Assembly: GCF_022024275.1 (NCBI RefSeq)
Contig: NZ_CP091804.1
Location: 3,304,501 to 3,368,500 of the forward strand
Direction of reading: 5' to 3'
DNA: 64,000 nt
DNA from: Sphingopyxis sp. BSN-002
GTDB taxonomy: Bacteria; Pseudomonadota; Alphaproteobacteria; Sphingomonadales; Sphingomonadaceae
Below, piece by piece: positions 46,352-56,131 of this stretch. Below the pieces are notes generated by a model. That model was not told the origin of the DNA, did not search any database, and saw only the letters and a list, made by a program, of their open reading frames with translations. The position numbers and the translations under genes are program-made. Position 1 is the first letter of the stretch; every line of letters begins with the position of its first letter.

Positions 46352-46890
46352 AGGCCCTGCTGCTCTCATTTCTGATCGGCGCGCTCGCCATCTATTCCTA
46401 TGCGGCGTTAAGCGGCTATGGAAATCCTTGGCGTGACGTAACCTATTCAGGCGGCAATTGGACGGTTCTTAAAGGCAGAGCGTTCTTTCTCGATAAATGC
46501 GTTTCAAACGCAAGGGGCGAGATATGCGAGTTGCGGAAACAATACGCAAAGACCCTGATGTTTGTGCAAGGCGACGGGGTTCAGGGCTTTCCGGGCGCCA
46601 TTCGAGGCGAAGGTAAGCCGCCAATCAAGCTGTTCGCAAAGCTTCGCCGGAAAGCCTTCGGTGATCCGGATTTGCTTCTGGAGGCAGTAAAATCCTGCAC
46701 AGATTCGCATATCCATGTCAATTATGGCTGGCACTACGAAACCGTAATCGTCCCTCAGGCTTCAGATAATTTGTCGACGGTCAAATGCGTGAAGTCGGGC
46801 CTTTACGGGGCGTTTTCCGCTGGCCTTGGAAACCCACTACGCGGCGAGCCGGACACAACCCTCTTCAAGAGTTTAGAGACAGCAAAATAA
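46348..46890 (+). CDS. Orphan small exported or membrane-anchored protein between carA and carB
   Basis: I do not recognise it. It has 180 residues, with an N-terminal hydrophobic anchor ([18 protein letters not shown], residues 4-21) and a polar remainder likely outside the inner membrane. Four cysteines at 51, 60, 117 and 147 could form two disulfides. The start overlaps the carA stop (ATGA) and the stop overlaps the carB start (TAATG), so translation is continuous through the insertion. The base composition is clearly more AT-rich than both car genes, which suggests transfer into the operon. There is no repeat or transposase at its edges. Confidence 0.75.
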   Translation: MKALLLSFLIGALAIYSYAALSGYGNPWRDVTYSGGNWTVLKGRAFFLDKCVSNARGEICELRKQYAKTLMFVQGDGVQGFPGAIRGEGKPPIKLFAKLRRKAFGDPDLLLEAVKSCTDSHIHVNYGWHYETVIVPQASDNLSTVKCVKSGLYGAFSAGLGNPLRGEPDTTLFKSLETAK

Positions 46891-49800
46891 TGCCCAAAAG
46901 AACCGACATCCAATCCATCCTCGTCATCGGCGCCGGCCCGATCGTTATCGGTCAGGCGTGCGAGTTCGACTATTCGGGGACGCAGGCGATCAAGGCGCTG
47001 AAGGAGGAGGGCTATCGTATCGTCCTCGTCAACTCCAACCCGGCGACGATCATGACCGATCCCGACCTCGCCGACGCCACTTATGTCGAGCCTATCACGC
47101 CCGAGATCGTCGCGAAGATCATCGCGAAGGAGCGCCCCGACGCGGTGCTGCCGACGATGGGCGGACAGACCGCGCTCAACACCGCTCTCGCGCTCGCGCA
47201 GGACGGGACGCTCGCCAAGTACGGCGTCGAGATGATCGGTGCCGATGCCGAGGCGATCGACAAGGCCGAGGACCGGCAGAAGTTCCGCGATGCGATGGAC
47301 AAGATCGGGCTCGAAAGCGCGCGCTCGGGCGTCGCGCATACGCTCGACGAGGCGCTGAAGGTGCTCGAACGCACCGGCCTGCCGTCGATCATCCGCCCGT
47401 CATTCACGCTCGGCGGCACCGGTGGCGGCATCGCGTACAACCGCGAGGAATTCGAGCATATCGTCCGCGGCGGCCTGATCGCCTCGCCCACCACCGAAGT
47501 CCTGATCGAGGAATCGCTCCTCGGCTGGAAGGAGTTCGAGATGGAGGTGGTGCGCGACCGCAAGGACAATTGCATCATCATCTGCTCGATCGAGAATGTC
47601 GATCCGATGGGCGTGCATACGGGTGACAGCATCACCGTCGCGCCGGCGCTGACGCTGACCGACAAGGAATATCAGATCATGCGCAACGCGAGCATCGCGG
47701 TGCTGCGTGAAATCGGTGTCGAAACCGGCGGGTCGAACGTCCAGTTCGCGGTCAATCCGAAGGACGGCCGCCTGATCGTGATCGAGATGAACCCGCGCGT
47801 GTCGCGCAGTTCCGCGCTCGCGTCGAAGGCGACGGGCTTCCCGATCGCCAAGGTCGCGGCGAAGCTGGCGGTCGGCTACACGCTCGACGAGATCATGAAC
47901 GACATCACCGGCGTCACCCCGGCCTCGTTCGAACCGACGATCGACTATGTCGTCACCAAGATCCCCCGGTTTGCCTTCGAGAAGTTCAAGGGCGCCGAGG
48001 CGACGCTGTCGACCGCGATGAAATCGGTCGGCGAGGTGATGGCGATCGGGCGGACGATCCATGAGTCGTTGCAGAAAGCGCTGCGCGGGCTGGAGACCGG
48101 ACTTTCGGGCTTCAACTTCGTCGACCGCCTCGTCGGCGCGAGCCACGAGCAGCTCAAGAGCGAGCTGGCAAAGCGCACGCCTGACCGCCTGCTCAACACC
48201 GCGCAGGCGATCCGCGAGGGGCTGCCGCTTGCCGAGATCAACCGCATCGCGGGTTACGACATGTGGTTTCTCGAACGCATCTTCGAGATCGTCGAGGCCG
48301 AAAATGAAGTCATGGCGAACGGCCTGCCGCGCGACGCCGAGGGGCTGCGCAAGCTCAAGGCCATGGGCTTCTCCGACAAGCGGCTCGCCTATCTGGCGCT
48401 CCAGTCGGCGAACCTCCACCCCGGCACCCGCCGCGCGACCGCGCGCGGGTCGGGCCTGATCCACGAAGCCGTCAAGGCGATGACCGGCGGCGTGACCGAA
48501 GCCGAAGTGCGCGCGCTGCGCCACAAGCTCGGCGTGCGGCCGGTGTTCAAGATGATCGACACCTGCGCCGCCGAATTTCAGGCGCAGACGCCCTATCTCT
48601 ATTCGACCTATGAAGCCCCGACCTTCGGCGAGCCCGAGAATGAAGCGAACCCGAGCGACCGCCGGAAGATCGTCATCCTCGGTGGCGGTCCGAACCGGAT
48701 CGGGCAGGGGATCGAGTTCGACTATTGCTGCTGCCACGCCTGCTTCGCGCTCGAAGAGGCGGGTTATGAAACGATCATGGTCAACTGCAACCCCGAGACG
48801 GTATCGACCGACTATGACACGTCGGACCGCCTCTATTTCGAGCCGTTGACCGCCGAGGATGTGCTTGAAATCCTGCATGTCGAAATGTCGAAGGGCGAAC
48901 TCGTCGGCGTGATCGTCCAGTTCGGTGGGCAGACGCCGCTGAAGCTGGCGCAGGCGCTGGCGGAGGCGGGGATCCCGATCCTCGGCACCTCGCCCGACGC
49001 GATCGACCTTGCCGAAGACCGCGAGCGCTTCGCCGCGCTCGTCAACAAGCTTGGCCTGAAACAGCCCGAGAACGGTATCGCGCGCAGCCGCGAAGAGGCC
49101 GTCGCGGTCGCGGCGCGTATCGGTTATCCGGTGCTCACGCGCCCGAGCTATGTGCTCGGCGGCCGTGCGATGGAGATCGTCGACGATCAGGCGCAGCTCG
49201 AAAATTATATCGAGACCGCGGTGCAGGTGTCGGGCGACTCGCCGGTGCTGATCGACCGCTATCTGCGCGATGCGATCGAGGTCGATGTCGATGCGCTCTG
49301 CGACGGGACCGACGTCGTCGTCGCGGGCGTGCTCCAGCATATCGAGGAAGCGGGGGTCCATTCGGGCGACAGCGCCTGCTCGATCCCGCCGTACAGCCTC
49401 TCGGCCGAGATCGTTACAGAGATCGAACGACAGGCCGATGCGCTGGCGCGGGCGCTGGGCGTTCGCGGCCTCATGAACATCCAGTTCGCGGTCAAGGGCG
49501 ACGAGGTCTATCTGATCGAGGTCAATCCGCGCGCGAGCCGCACCGTGCCCTTCGTCGCGAAGGCCGTCGGCTCGCCGATCGCCAAGATCGCGGCGCGCGT
49601 GATGGCCGGCGAGAAGCTCGCCGACCTGCCGAAGATCAATCGCGACATCGCGCATGTCGCGGTGAAGGAAGCGGTTTTCCCCTTCGCGCGCTTCCCCGGT
49701 ACCGATCCGGTCCTGTCTCCCGAGATGAAGTCCACCGGCGAAGTCATGGGAATCGATCGCGATTTTAATCTCGCCTTCGCGAAGGCACAGCTCGGCGCGG

Positions 49801-50210
49801 GCGACCGGTTGCCGACCGACGGACGCCTGTTCGTGTCGGTCAAGAACAGCGACAAGCCGCGCATCGTGGGTTCGGTGAAGCAGCTTCGCGCCTGGGGCTG
49901 GAAGGTCGTCGCGACCGGCGGGACCGCCGACTATCTGGCCGAGCAGGGGATCGAGGTCGAGCGCGTCAACAAGGTCGCCGAGGGCCGCCCGCATATCGTC
50001 GACCGGATCAAGGACGGCGATGTGCAGTTGATCTTCAACACGACCGAGGGCTGGCAGTCGTTGCAGGACTCGCAATCGATCCGCGCCTCGGCGCTCGCCG
50101 CCGACATCGCCTATTACACGACCGCCGCGGGAAGCGATGCCGCGACCCACGCGATCGGGGCGCTGCGCGCGCATAGTCTTGAAGTAAAGCCGCTTCAGGA
50201 CTATTATTGA
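46890..50210 (+). CDS. carB: Carbamoyl-phosphate synthase large subunit
   Basis: Synthetase subunit of 1106 residues with the duplicated ATP-grasp halves. The N-terminal start is [21 protein letters not shown], and the second half repeats as [20 protein letters not shown]. Each half carries an ATP-grasp core ([10 protein letters not shown] and [12 protein letters not shown]). The C-terminal MGS-like allosteric domain ends with [20 protein letters not shown]. The ATG at 46890 overlaps the orphan gene stop. Confidence 0.97.
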   Translation: MPKRTDIQSILVIGAGPIVIGQACEFDYSGTQAIKALKEEGYRIVLVNSNPATIMTDPDLADATYVEPITPEIVAKIIAKERPDAVLPTMGGQTALNTALALAQDGTLAKYGVEMIGADAEAIDKAEDRQKFRDAMDKIGLESARSGVAHTLDEALKVLERTGLPSIIRPSFTLGGTGGGIAYNREEFEHIVRGGLIASPTTEVLIEESLLGWKEFEMEVVRDRKDNCIIICSIENVDPMGVHTGDSITVAPALTLTDKEYQIMRNASIAVLREIGVETGGSNVQFAVNPKDGRLIVIEMNPRVSRSSALASKATGFPIAKVAAKLAVGYTLDEIMNDITGVTPASFEPTIDYVVTKIPRFAFEKFKGAEATLSTAMKSVGEVMAIGRTIHESLQKALRGLETGLSGFNFVDRLVGASHEQLKSELAKRTPDRLLNTAQAIREGLPLAEINRIAGYDMWFLERIFEIVEAENEVMANGLPRDAEGLRKLKAMGFSDKRLAYLALQSANLHPGTRRATARGSGLIHEAVKAMTGGVTEAEVRALRHKLGVRPVFKMIDTCAAEFQAQTPYLYSTYEAPTFGEPENEANPSDRRKIVILGGGPNRIGQGIEFDYCCCHACFALEEAGYETIMVNCNPETVSTDYDTSDRLYFEPLTAEDVLEILHVEMSKGELVGVIVQFGGQTPLKLAQALAEAGIPILGTSPDAIDLAEDRERFAALVNKLGLKQPENGIARSREEAVAVAARIGYPVLTRPSYVLGGRAMEIVDDQAQLENYIETAVQVSGDSPVLIDRYLRDAIEVDVDALCDGTDVVVAGVLQHIEEAGVHSGDSACSIPPYSLSAEIVTEIERQADALARALGVRGLMNIQFAVKGDEVYLIEVNPRASRTVPFVAKAVGSPIAKIAARVMAGEKLADLPKINRDIAHVAVKEAVFPFARFPGTDPVLSPEMKSTGEVMGIDRDFNLAFAKAQLGAGDRLPTDGRLFVSVKNSDKPRIVGSVKQLRAWGWKVVATGGTADYLAEQGIEVERVNKVAEGRPHIVDRIKDGDVQLIFNTTEGWQSLQDSQSIRASALAADIAYYTTAAGSDAATHAIGALRAHSLEVKPLQDYY

Positions 50211-50307
50211 GGATACCGCTCCACCTCCCGACATTGATGGACACAGCGGCTCAGCCGCTCGGCGCTAAACCGCCGAGGCAGGATTATTGACGAAGGACAA
50301 CAGGATA

Positions 50308-50784
50308 ATGGCAAGCGTTGAAAAGGTACCGATGCTGCAGGAAGGCTATGAGAAGCTGAGCACCCAGCTCGCGACTCTCAAGGCCGAGCGCCCTCTGATC
50401 GTCGATGCGATCGAGGAAGCGCGTGCGCATGGCGACCTTTCGGAAAATGCCGAATATCACGCCGCGAAGGAGCGTCAGGGTCAGGTCGAAGCCTCGATCG
50501 GCGACCTCGAAGACCGCCTGTCGCGCGCGCAGATCATCGACCCGACGACGCTGTCGGGCGACCGCATCGTCTTCGGCGCGACCGTCACCCTCGCCGACGA
50601 GGACGACAAGCCGGTGAAGTATCAGATCGTCGGTCAGGCCGAGGCAGACGCCAAGGACGGCAAGATCAGCTATAACTCGCCGCTCGGCCGCGCGCTGATC
50701 GGACGCCGCGTCGACGACGAGGTCGAAGTGACCGTGCCGTCGGGCGACAAATATTATCTCGTCACCAAGATCGAATTCGTCTGA
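50308..50784 (+). CDS. greA: Transcription elongation factor GreA
   Basis: Rescues backtracked RNA polymerase by stimulating transcript cleavage; 158 residues. The N-terminal coiled coil carries the acidic tip [20 protein letters not shown]. The C-terminal FKBP-like domain has [13 protein letters not shown] and ends VTKIEFV. The ATG at 50308 follows AGGA. It is 97 bp after carB, with two small hairpins in the gap; carA, carB and greA could share transcripts. Confidence 0.96.
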   Translation: MASVEKVPMLQEGYEKLSTQLATLKAERPLIVDAIEEARAHGDLSENAEYHAAKERQGQVEASIGDLEDRLSRAQIIDPTTLSGDRIVFGATVTLADEDDKPVKYQIVGQAEADAKDGKISYNSPLGRALIGRRVDDEVEVTVPSGDKYYLVTKIEFV

Positions 50785-50800
50785 CGCCGGGGCAGATCGC

Positions 50801-51436
50801 ATGAAGCCGCAGGAAGCCCCGGTCATCACGGGTTATGCGCTCGCCTGCGTCATCATCTTTCTGCTGCTGACGATCACCGGCTTCCAGTATGACGCGATCA
50901 TCCGCGCGGGCTTCATTCCCGCGCGGTTCGGCGCGGAGGTCATCGCGCCCCCGGGCACGATGGTGCCGTTCCTGCTGACGCCGCTGACCGCGACCTTCCT
51001 GCACGGTGGCTGGCTGCACCTGATCTTCAATATGGTCATGTTGCTGTTCATCGGCCGCCAGCTCGAGGCGCCGCTGGGTGGCAAGGCGATGGCGGTCCTG
51101 CTGCTCGTCGGAGCCTATGCCGGCGCGCTGGCACAAGGATTGGCCGATCCGCAATCGACGGTCCCGATGATCGGTGCGAGCGGTGCCATTTCGGCGTTGC
51201 TCGCGGTTTTCGCGCTGATCTTCAGCCGCACGCAGACCTCTGCGATCGGGCCGATCCCGGCGCACTGGGTGCGAGCGCTCTGGCTCGCCGCGGCGTGGAT
51301 CGGGTTGCAGCTCGCGATCGGTTTCGCGGGCGGCGGCGAGCTCGGCGCCATCGCGATCTGGGCGCATGTGGGAGGGTTTCTTGCAGGCCTCCTGCTTGCC
51401 CGCCCCCTGCTTCGCTGGCGCTTCGGCGCCCGCTAG
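50801..51436 (+). CDS. Rhomboid family intramembrane serine protease
   Basis: Membrane protease of 211 residues and about six membrane segments. The L1 region HGGWLHLIFNM, the nucleophile serine in GASGAISAL and the histidine in WAHVGGFLAG make the rhomboid dyad. It begins 16 bp after greA. Its stop overlaps that of the NUDIX gene on the other strand (CTAG). The substrate is unknown. Confidence 0.92.
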   Translation: MKPQEAPVITGYALACVIIFLLLTITGFQYDAIIRAGFIPARFGAEVIAPPGTMVPFLLTPLTATFLHGGWLHLIFNMVMLLFIGRQLEAPLGGKAMAVLLLVGAYAGALAQGLADPQSTVPMIGASGAISALLAVFALIFSRTQTSAIGPIPAHWVRALWLAAAWIGLQLAIGFAGGGELGAIAIWAHVGGFLAGLLLARPLLRWRFGAR

Positions 51437-51975
51437 GCCAGCAGCCCGCTTACCAGCAGCGTCGCGACCCGGACGTCGATGCCGCATCCTTCGGCGCGCT
51501 TTGCCGTGACGAAATCCTCGATCCCGTTCAGCGGAACGCGGTGGACGACAATGTCCTCACCCTCGACGCCGCCGCCGTCGCCGACCTTGGTGAGGCCGGT
51601 TGCGACGAGTAACGTGAAGCTTTCGCTGACCATGCCCGGCGAGCTGTAGAATTCGCCGACATTGCGCCAGTTTACGGCCCGATAGCCGGTTTCTTCCTCC
51701 AGCTCGCGCTGCGCCGCCACCTCGGCCGCCTCTCCCGCGACCTCGTCACCGACGAGCCCCGCCGGCAGTTCGATGCACCGGACCTTCAACGGCACGCGAT
51801 ACTGTTCGACGAGGATCACATGCCGCCCGTCGGCCGCTTCATCGATCGCGAGGATCACCGCGGCATGCATCCCGCGCGAGCGCGAGACATATTCCCACGT
51901 GCCTTGCTGCTTCACCGTGATGAACCGGCCTTCCCATCGCGTTTCGATGGGCGTGTCGGAGGAGGGGCGGCTCAT
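51433..51975 (-). CDS. NUDIX hydrolase (ADP-ribose pyrophosphatase-like)
   Basis: Protein of 180 residues. The full NUDIX box is GDEVAGEAAEVAAQRELEEETGY, matching Gx5Ex7REUxEExGU. The preceding CIELPAGLVG is the usual proline/acidic signature of ADP-ribose or nucleotide-sugar pyrophosphatases. I put the start at 51975 (MSRPSSDTPIETRWEG). A longer frame upstream overlaps the TPM gene and is a shadow. It is divergently separated from nothing and could follow the TPM genes. Confidence 0.9.
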   Translation of the reverse strand: MSRPSSDTPIETRWEGRFITVKQQGTWEYVSRSRGMHAAVILAIDEAADGRHVILVEQYRVPLKVRCIELPAGLVGDEVAGEAAEVAAQRELEEETGYRAVNWRNVGEFYSSPGMVSESFTLLVATGLTKVGDGGGVEGEDIVVHRVPLNGIEDFVTAKRAEGCGIDVRVATLLVSGLLA

Positions 51976-51986
51976 GGCGTTTCCTT

Positions 51987-52667
51987 CTAGAGTTCGATCA
52001 GACGGTCGGGCAGTTCGTTCGGGTTCTCGCTGCCGCGCGGGAAATGTTCGGCGAGGACGACGCCCATCTGGCGCACCGCTTCGGCCATGCCTTCGCCGGG
52101 CTTGCCCTTGCGGACAAGCTCGATCAGCGACGCCATCGCGTCGCCCCAGACTTCGGGCGCGACTTTCGACGCGATGGCTTCGTCGGCGACGATGTCGGCG
52201 CGGTGTTCGCGCAGGCTGACGTAGAGCAGAACGCCCGTGCGACCGAGCGTCTTTGCCTCGGTCCCGACCTTGAACAGATCGACAGCGCGGGCGCGGACAC
52301 GCCCCGCAAGGATCGCGCGCGGGGTCAGCCACAGGCGCAGCGGGCGCCAGAGCAGGATCAGCCACACGCCGATCCACTTGAGCACCCCGATCGCGATCAC
52401 CGTTCCAAGCCATTGGTTGGACGTGAGTTCGTGGCCCCAGCCACCGCTCAGGCGATAGTAGAGGCCCTGATAGAAATCGGGGAAAAGAGCGACGATCGAC
52501 ATCGCAAGGAAGGCGATCACGCTCGCCCACACGAGCGCGACGTCGTCATAATCGTTCGACTGTGCCGCGATGACGGTGACGATCTCGCCGCTCGTATGCG
52601 TTTCGGCCGCGGCGACCGCGGCAGTAACGATATCGTGATCGGCGGCGCTGACGTGACTGACTTTCAT
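51987..52667 (-). CDS. TPM-domain membrane protein
   Basis: Protein of 226 residues with an N-terminal SGEIVTVIAAQSNDY, two membrane segments near residues 45-65 and 85-105, and a C-terminal TPM-type fold (VGTEAKTLGRTGVLLYVSLREHRADIVADEAI). Related to TPM/YgcG proteins implicated in photosystem II assembly in plants and of unclear role in bacteria. It is one of three tandem TPM genes. Confidence 0.85.
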   Translation of the reverse strand: MKVSHVSAADHDIVTAAVAAAETHTSGEIVTVIAAQSNDYDDVALVWASVIAFLAMSIVALFPDFYQGLYYRLSGGWGHELTSNQWLGTVIAIGVLKWIGVWLILLWRPLRLWLTPRAILAGRVRARAVDLFKVGTEAKTLGRTGVLLYVSLREHRADIVADEAIASKVAPEVWGDAMASLIELVRKGKPGEGMAEAVRQMGVVLAEHFPRGSENPNELPDRLIEL

Positions 52668-52679
52668 GGCCTGTTCCCC

Positions 52680-53510
52680 TTACCAGCCGCCCGATGCGCC
52701 GCCGCCACCGAAGCTGCCGCCGCCGCCCGAAAAGCCGCCGCCGCCACCCCAGCTCGATCCGCCGCCACCGCCCCACGAGGAGCCGCCGCCCCACGAAGAT
52801 CCGCCGCTGCCTCCGCCCCAGTCGTCGTCGCCCCAGATGATGATCGGACCGCCGCCCCACGGCCGGTTGCGGCGATGCTTCTTGCCACGCCGTCCGAAGG
52901 CCGAGATCATCGGCAGGATGAAGAAGAAAAAGACGATGAAGCCGATGAAGACCAGGCCGCCGATATCGCCGTCATCGGCGCGATCGCGCTCGGCCTTGTC
53001 CGCAGCCGCGGCGCGTGCGGCGGCTTCTTCGGGCGGCAGCTGGATCTGCTGCGCGATCGCATTGACGCCGTCCTGGATGCCGCCGGGCATGTCACCCGCC
53101 TTGAACTTCGGCGTCACGACGTCGCGGATGATCCGGCCCGACAGCGCGTCGGTCAGCACGGGTTCGAGGCCATAGCCCACGGCGATGTGCATCCGCCGCT
53201 CGTTCGGCGCGATCAGGAAGACCACCCCGTCATTGCTGTCCTTGCGGCCGATCCCCCACGCACGTCCCAGCTTGTAGCCATATTCGCTGACGTCATAGCC
53301 TTCGAGGTCGTTGACCGTCGCGACCGCCAGCTGATGCCCGGTCGTCTTTTCAAGCTGCTCGAGCTGGATATTGAGATTGGCTTCCTCGGCAGCGGGAATG
53401 ATGTCCGCCTGATCGACGACGCGGCCGGTCAGCTTGGGAAAGGTTTGAGCAGAGGCAGGCGCGGCGAACAGCGAGAGGCCCAGCGCCCAGCCGAGCAGGA
53501 TGGACTTCAT
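52680..53510 (-). CDS. TPM-domain protein with Gly/Ser-rich tail (YgcG-like)
   Basis: Exported TPM protein of 276 residues. A signal peptide ends at ASAQT. The TPM domain begins LTGRVVDQADIIPAAEE and contains NDGVVFLIAPNERRMHIAVGYGLEPVL. One membrane segment near residue 190-210 (GLVFIGFIVFFFFILPMI) follows, then a glycine, serine and tryptophan-rich tail of about 60 residues, as in YgcG. It overlaps the upstream TPM lipoprotein gene by 4 bp (ATGA). Confidence 0.9.
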   Translation of the reverse strand: MKSILLGWALGLSLFAAPASAQTFPKLTGRVVDQADIIPAAEEANLNIQLEQLEKTTGHQLAVATVNDLEGYDVSEYGYKLGRAWGIGRKDSNDGVVFLIAPNERRMHIAVGYGLEPVLTDALSGRIIRDVVTPKFKAGDMPGGIQDGVNAIAQQIQLPPEEAAARAAAADKAERDRADDGDIGGLVFIGFIVFFFFILPMISAFGRRGKKHRRNRPWGGGPIIIWGDDDWGGGSGGSSWGGGSSWGGGGGSSWGGGGGFSGGGGSFGGGGASGGW

Positions 53511-54034
53511 TGCGTATCTCCGGTCTGGGCAGCGATGGCCTCGACGGCAGCCGACAGGCCTCCCGCGAAGTCGTTCGATCTGAAATGCGGTGTCATCTGG
53601 TCGATCGCGGCCTTTGCTTCCTCGTCGGTGAGCATCGATTCAAGCCCGCTCCCGGTCGAAATACGGGCCCGCCGTTGGTTGGGCGCGACGAGTATCAGGA
53701 TTCCGTCGTTGCGATCCTTGTCGCCGATGCCCCAACGATTGCCGAGGCAGTCGCCGACCGTGGCAACGTCGAGGTTATTGAGGGTCGGTGCGGTAGCGAT
53801 GACCATCTGATGCGTCGTCCGTTGCTCATATCGTGCGAGCCGATCCGACAGGCGAGCTTCTTCGGCCGCCGGAAGAATGCCTGCAGCGTCCGTGACACGG
53901 CCTTGCAGCGCCATGTCGGGGACGCCCGCGCAGCCCGCGATCGCCGGGGTCGGTGCCGACGACGCGGGCGCTTCCTTGCAGCCGCCCGCGACCAACAGGG
54001 TCGCAAGCGGCACGGCAAGGACGGCGCGGCGCAT
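53507..54034 (-). CDS. TPM-domain lipoprotein
   Basis: Protein of 175 residues. A lipobox-like LVAGGC closes the signal peptide, so lipid anchoring is likely. The TPM domain shows VTDAAGILPAAEEARLSDRLARYE and NDGILILVAPNQRRARISTGSGLE. It overlaps the next TPM gene (ATGA) and follows the lemA gene by one base (54036/54034). Confidence 0.87.
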   Translation of the reverse strand: MRRAVLAVPLATLLVAGGCKEAPASSAPTPAIAGCAGVPDMALQGRVTDAAGILPAAEEARLSDRLARYEQRTTHQMVIATAPTLNNLDVATVGDCLGNRWGIGDKDRNDGILILVAPNQRRARISTGSGLESMLTDEEAKAAIDQMTPHFRSNDFAGGLSAAVEAIAAQTGDTQ

Positions 54035-54035
54035 C

Positions 54036-54638
54036 TTATTGACCGAAATTCACTTTCGGTGCTGTGTCCGCGTTCGGGCTGATGGCCTTGTACGGCGTCA
54101 TCGGCTGCGCGCCATGGACGATCTTGGCGCCAATGATATCGGGGAAGGTACGGATCGTCGTATTATAGTCCTGAACCGCGCCGTTATAATCGTTGATGGC
54201 GGTCGTGATACGGTTCTCGGTTCCCTCCAGCTGCGTCTGCAGGTCGGCAAAACGTCCCTGGCTCTTGAGGTCGGGATAGGCCTCCATCGTCACGAGCAGC
54301 CGGCCGAGCGAGTTCGACACCTGACCCTGCGCCTGACGGAAGGCTTCGACCTTTGCGGGGTCGTTGAGGTCGTCGGTCGACAGTTTCACCTGCGTCGCCG
54401 ATGCACGCGCCTGCACGACGCTTTCCAGCGTCGATTTCTCAATTCCTGCCGCGCCCTTCGCGGTTTCGACGAGGTTGGGGATCAGGTCGGCGCGGCGCTG
54501 GTAGGCGGCTTCGACGTTGGCCCATTTGGCCTTCGCGGCCTCTTCCTTGGTGGGAACGCTGTTGATGCCGCAGGCGGACAGCGACAGTGCGGCAACCGGG
54601 ACAATCAGCCAGCGGGCGGAACGATAGGTCATGGTCAT
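54036..54638 (-). CDS. LemA family protein
   Basis: Protein of 200 residues. The signal with lipobox is LSLSACG. The LemA core reads WANVEAAYQRRADLIPNLVETAKGAAGIEKSTLESVVQARASA, with a long helix bundle. GGGAG lies 5 nt before the ATG at 54638. LemA genes are commonly beside TPM/YgcG genes, and this is the first gene of that operon, divergent from mscL. Function in bacteria is unknown. Confidence 0.93.
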   Translation of the reverse strand: MTMTYRSARWLIVPVAALSLSACGINSVPTKEEAAKAKWANVEAAYQRRADLIPNLVETAKGAAGIEKSTLESVVQARASATQVKLSTDDLNDPAKVEAFRQAQGQVSNSLGRLLVTMEAYPDLKSQGRFADLQTQLEGTENRITTAINDYNGAVQDYNTTIRTFPDIIGAKIVHGAQPMTPYKAISPNADTAPKVNFGQ

Positions 54639-54756
54639 CAATGCTCCCTCGCGCGGCGTTTTGCCGCAACAACACACATAATAGGATCGCGCTTGCCTTT
54701 GTGCAATCGTCGCGGCACGGTCGGCGCGCAAGATCCACGATCCGGGGAGCAGCAAC

Positions 54757-55173
54757 ATGTTGAGCGAATTCAGGGAATTTATCGCCAAGGGCAATGTCAT
54801 GGACCTCGCGGTCGGTGTCATCATCGGCGGCGCCTTCGCGACGATCACGACGTCGCTGACTGCCGACCTGATCATGCCGCTGGTCGGCTGGCTTTTCGGC
54901 GGAGTCGATTTTTCGAGCAAGTTCATCCTGCTCGGCAGCATCCCCGACGGCATCGGCGCGACCGATTATGCCGCGCTGAAAAAGGCGGGCGTCGCGATGA
55001 TCGGCTATGGCGCTTTCATCACCGCGGTCATCAACTTCCTGATTCTCGCCTTCATCATCTTCCTGCTGGTCAAATGGGTGAACAAGGTTCTCCGCCGTGG
55101 ACCCGACGCGCCAGCCGGTCCGAGCGAAGTCGACCTGCTCACCGAAATCCGGGACGAATTGCGGAAGAAATAG
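54757..55173 (+). CDS. mscL: Large-conductance mechanosensitive channel
   Basis: Pore of 138 residues that opens under membrane tension to release solutes. The N-terminal amphipathic helix and TM1 are FREFIAKGNVMDLAVGVIIGGAF, and TM2 is FLILAFIIFLLVKWVNK. A short charged C-terminal bundle ends EIRDELRKK. The ribosome binding site GGGGAG precedes it. A terminator hairpin follows at 55201. Confidence 0.95.
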   Translation: MLSEFREFIAKGNVMDLAVGVIIGGAFATITTSLTADLIMPLVGWLFGGVDFSSKFILLGSIPDGIGATDYAALKKAGVAMIGYGAFITAVINFLILAFIIFLLVKWVNKVLRRGPDAPAGPSEVDLLTEIRDELRKK

Positions 55174-55200
55174 GGCCCCCAGCCCAATTCGGGACGAATG

Positions 55201-55235
55201 ACCCGCCTGCGCCCTTCCAAAGCGCGGGCGGGTTT
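55201..55235 (+). terminator. Intrinsic terminator after mscL
   Basis: ACCCGCCTGCGC and GCGCGGGCGGGT form a 12-bp stem with one G-T pair around a 9-nt loop, followed by TTT. It lies 28 bp past the mscL stop and before the tmRNA gene. Confidence 0.8.
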
Positions 55236-55265
55236 CCTATATGGGTCATGCCGGTTTCGGCCGGC

Positions 55266-55605
55266 TATGAGGATAAATGGTGTCGTGGAATAGACACAGC
55301 GGACCCGGGGGCAGTACCCGGCGGCTCCACCACAAACCCGCGCGCTCCCGAGGGGATCGCGGGCTTCTGACGGGGCCGAACCAGGATCGACGTGTGTTCA
55401 AAGACGATGTTTTCTTCCGGGCTGAGTAACCCGTTCAAGGCTCAAACCTATAAGTGCTAACGATAACGAAGCACTCGCTCTTGCTGCCTAACCGATAAGC
55501 CTCACGGCCTAAGGTTAGACAAATAGAACGCGGTTCGGACCGAACCGGGCAACAGAATCGGATACCAGCGGCTGGGGACGAGCCGGGCAACAGAATCGTC
55601 CCACC
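55266..55605 (+). ncRNA. ssrA: Transfer-messenger RNA, circularly permuted two-piece form
   Basis: Rescues stalled ribosomes. The gene is permuted: the acceptor piece comes first, ending GGCTCCACCA at 55331, with a T-arm CCGGG/CCCGG just before. After a short spacer the coding piece starts GGGGCCG at 55371. GGGGCCG pairs with CGGCTCC (one G-T pair) to form the acceptor stem. The coding piece carries the tag frame GCT to TAA at 55456-55491, which encodes ANDNEALALAA. Pseudoknot-like repeats with GGGCAACAGAATCG follow twice. The exact 5' end of the acceptor piece and 3' end of the coding piece are estimates. The permuted form is a known feature of alphaproteobacteria. Confidence 0.92.
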
Positions 55606-55614
55606 TTTCCCTTT

Positions 55615-56037
55615 TTACGTCGGGACGTTCGCTTCGGCACAGGGAGTGGCGGCTGTCGTCGGGCGTTCACCGTCGAGGCCTGCCTGAAAATCGGCGCCCC
55701 ACGATCGCATGCTGAGCAGCACCGGCTTGAGCGTCCGGCCGAGCGGCGTCAGCGCATATTCGACGCGCGGCGGCACTTCGGGAAAGACCGTCCGCTCGAC
55801 GATCCCGTCCGCCTCCAGCTCGCGAAGCTGCAGGGTGATCATGCGCTGCGTCGCGTTCGGCGTCAGCCGGCAGATCGCATTGAACCGGAGCTTGCCGCCG
55901 AGCAGGTGAAACAGCAGCACGGGCTTCCAGACGCCACCGATGACCGAAAGCGTGGCCTCGACGCTGCATCCCGTCCGCCCGGCCCGGCGTCGGACTGCGC
56001 GCGATTTTCCTTCATTTTCTGCAATAGATACATTCAT
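55615..56037 (-). CDS. HxlR-type transcriptional regulator
   Basis: Winged-helix regulator of 140 residues. The HxlR core is CSVEATLSVIGGVWKPVLLFHLL, followed by FNAICRLTPNATQRMITLQLRELEADG. HxlR/QorR proteins often sense aldehydes, quinones or thiol reagents. It is divergent from the quinone-reductase gene at 56132, which is the likely target, and inverted GTAC-containing sequences lie between. Confidence 0.9.
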   Translation of the reverse strand: MNVSIAENEGKSRAVRRRAGRTGCSVEATLSVIGGVWKPVLLFHLLGGKLRFNAICRLTPNATQRMITLQLRELEADGIVERTVFPEVPPRVEYALTPLGRTLKPVLLSMRSWGADFQAGLDGERPTTAATPCAEANVPT

Positions 56038-56040
56038 GAT

Positions 56041-56065
56041 AGTACATGTCCAAATTGTACGTACT
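56041..56065. promoter_or_regulatory. Imperfect inverted repeat in the hxlR/quinone-reductase gap
   Basis: AGTAC (56041-56045) and GTACT (56061-56065) are inverted around a 15-bp centre; GTACGTAC at 56057-56064 is itself palindromic. Position and GTAC content fit an HxlR-family site, but arms are short. Confidence 0.35.
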
Positions 56066-56131
56066 TATGAAGATCGTCATAAACGCCTACATCCGCAACA
56101 GCAATCTTGAACATCGAAAGAGGAATGTGTT

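Noticed and set aside
47400..50234. 944-codon frame antisense to carB
   Set aside because: High GC content keeps antisense frames open; no domain is recognisable and carB covers the region.
50211..50307. Two small hairpins between carB and greA as a terminator
   Set aside because: No T tract follows and the stems are short.
52680..52860. Repetitive GGC/TCC-rich stretch as a CRISPR-like or tandem repeat
   Set aside because: It codes the glycine/serine-rich tail of the YgcG-like protein.
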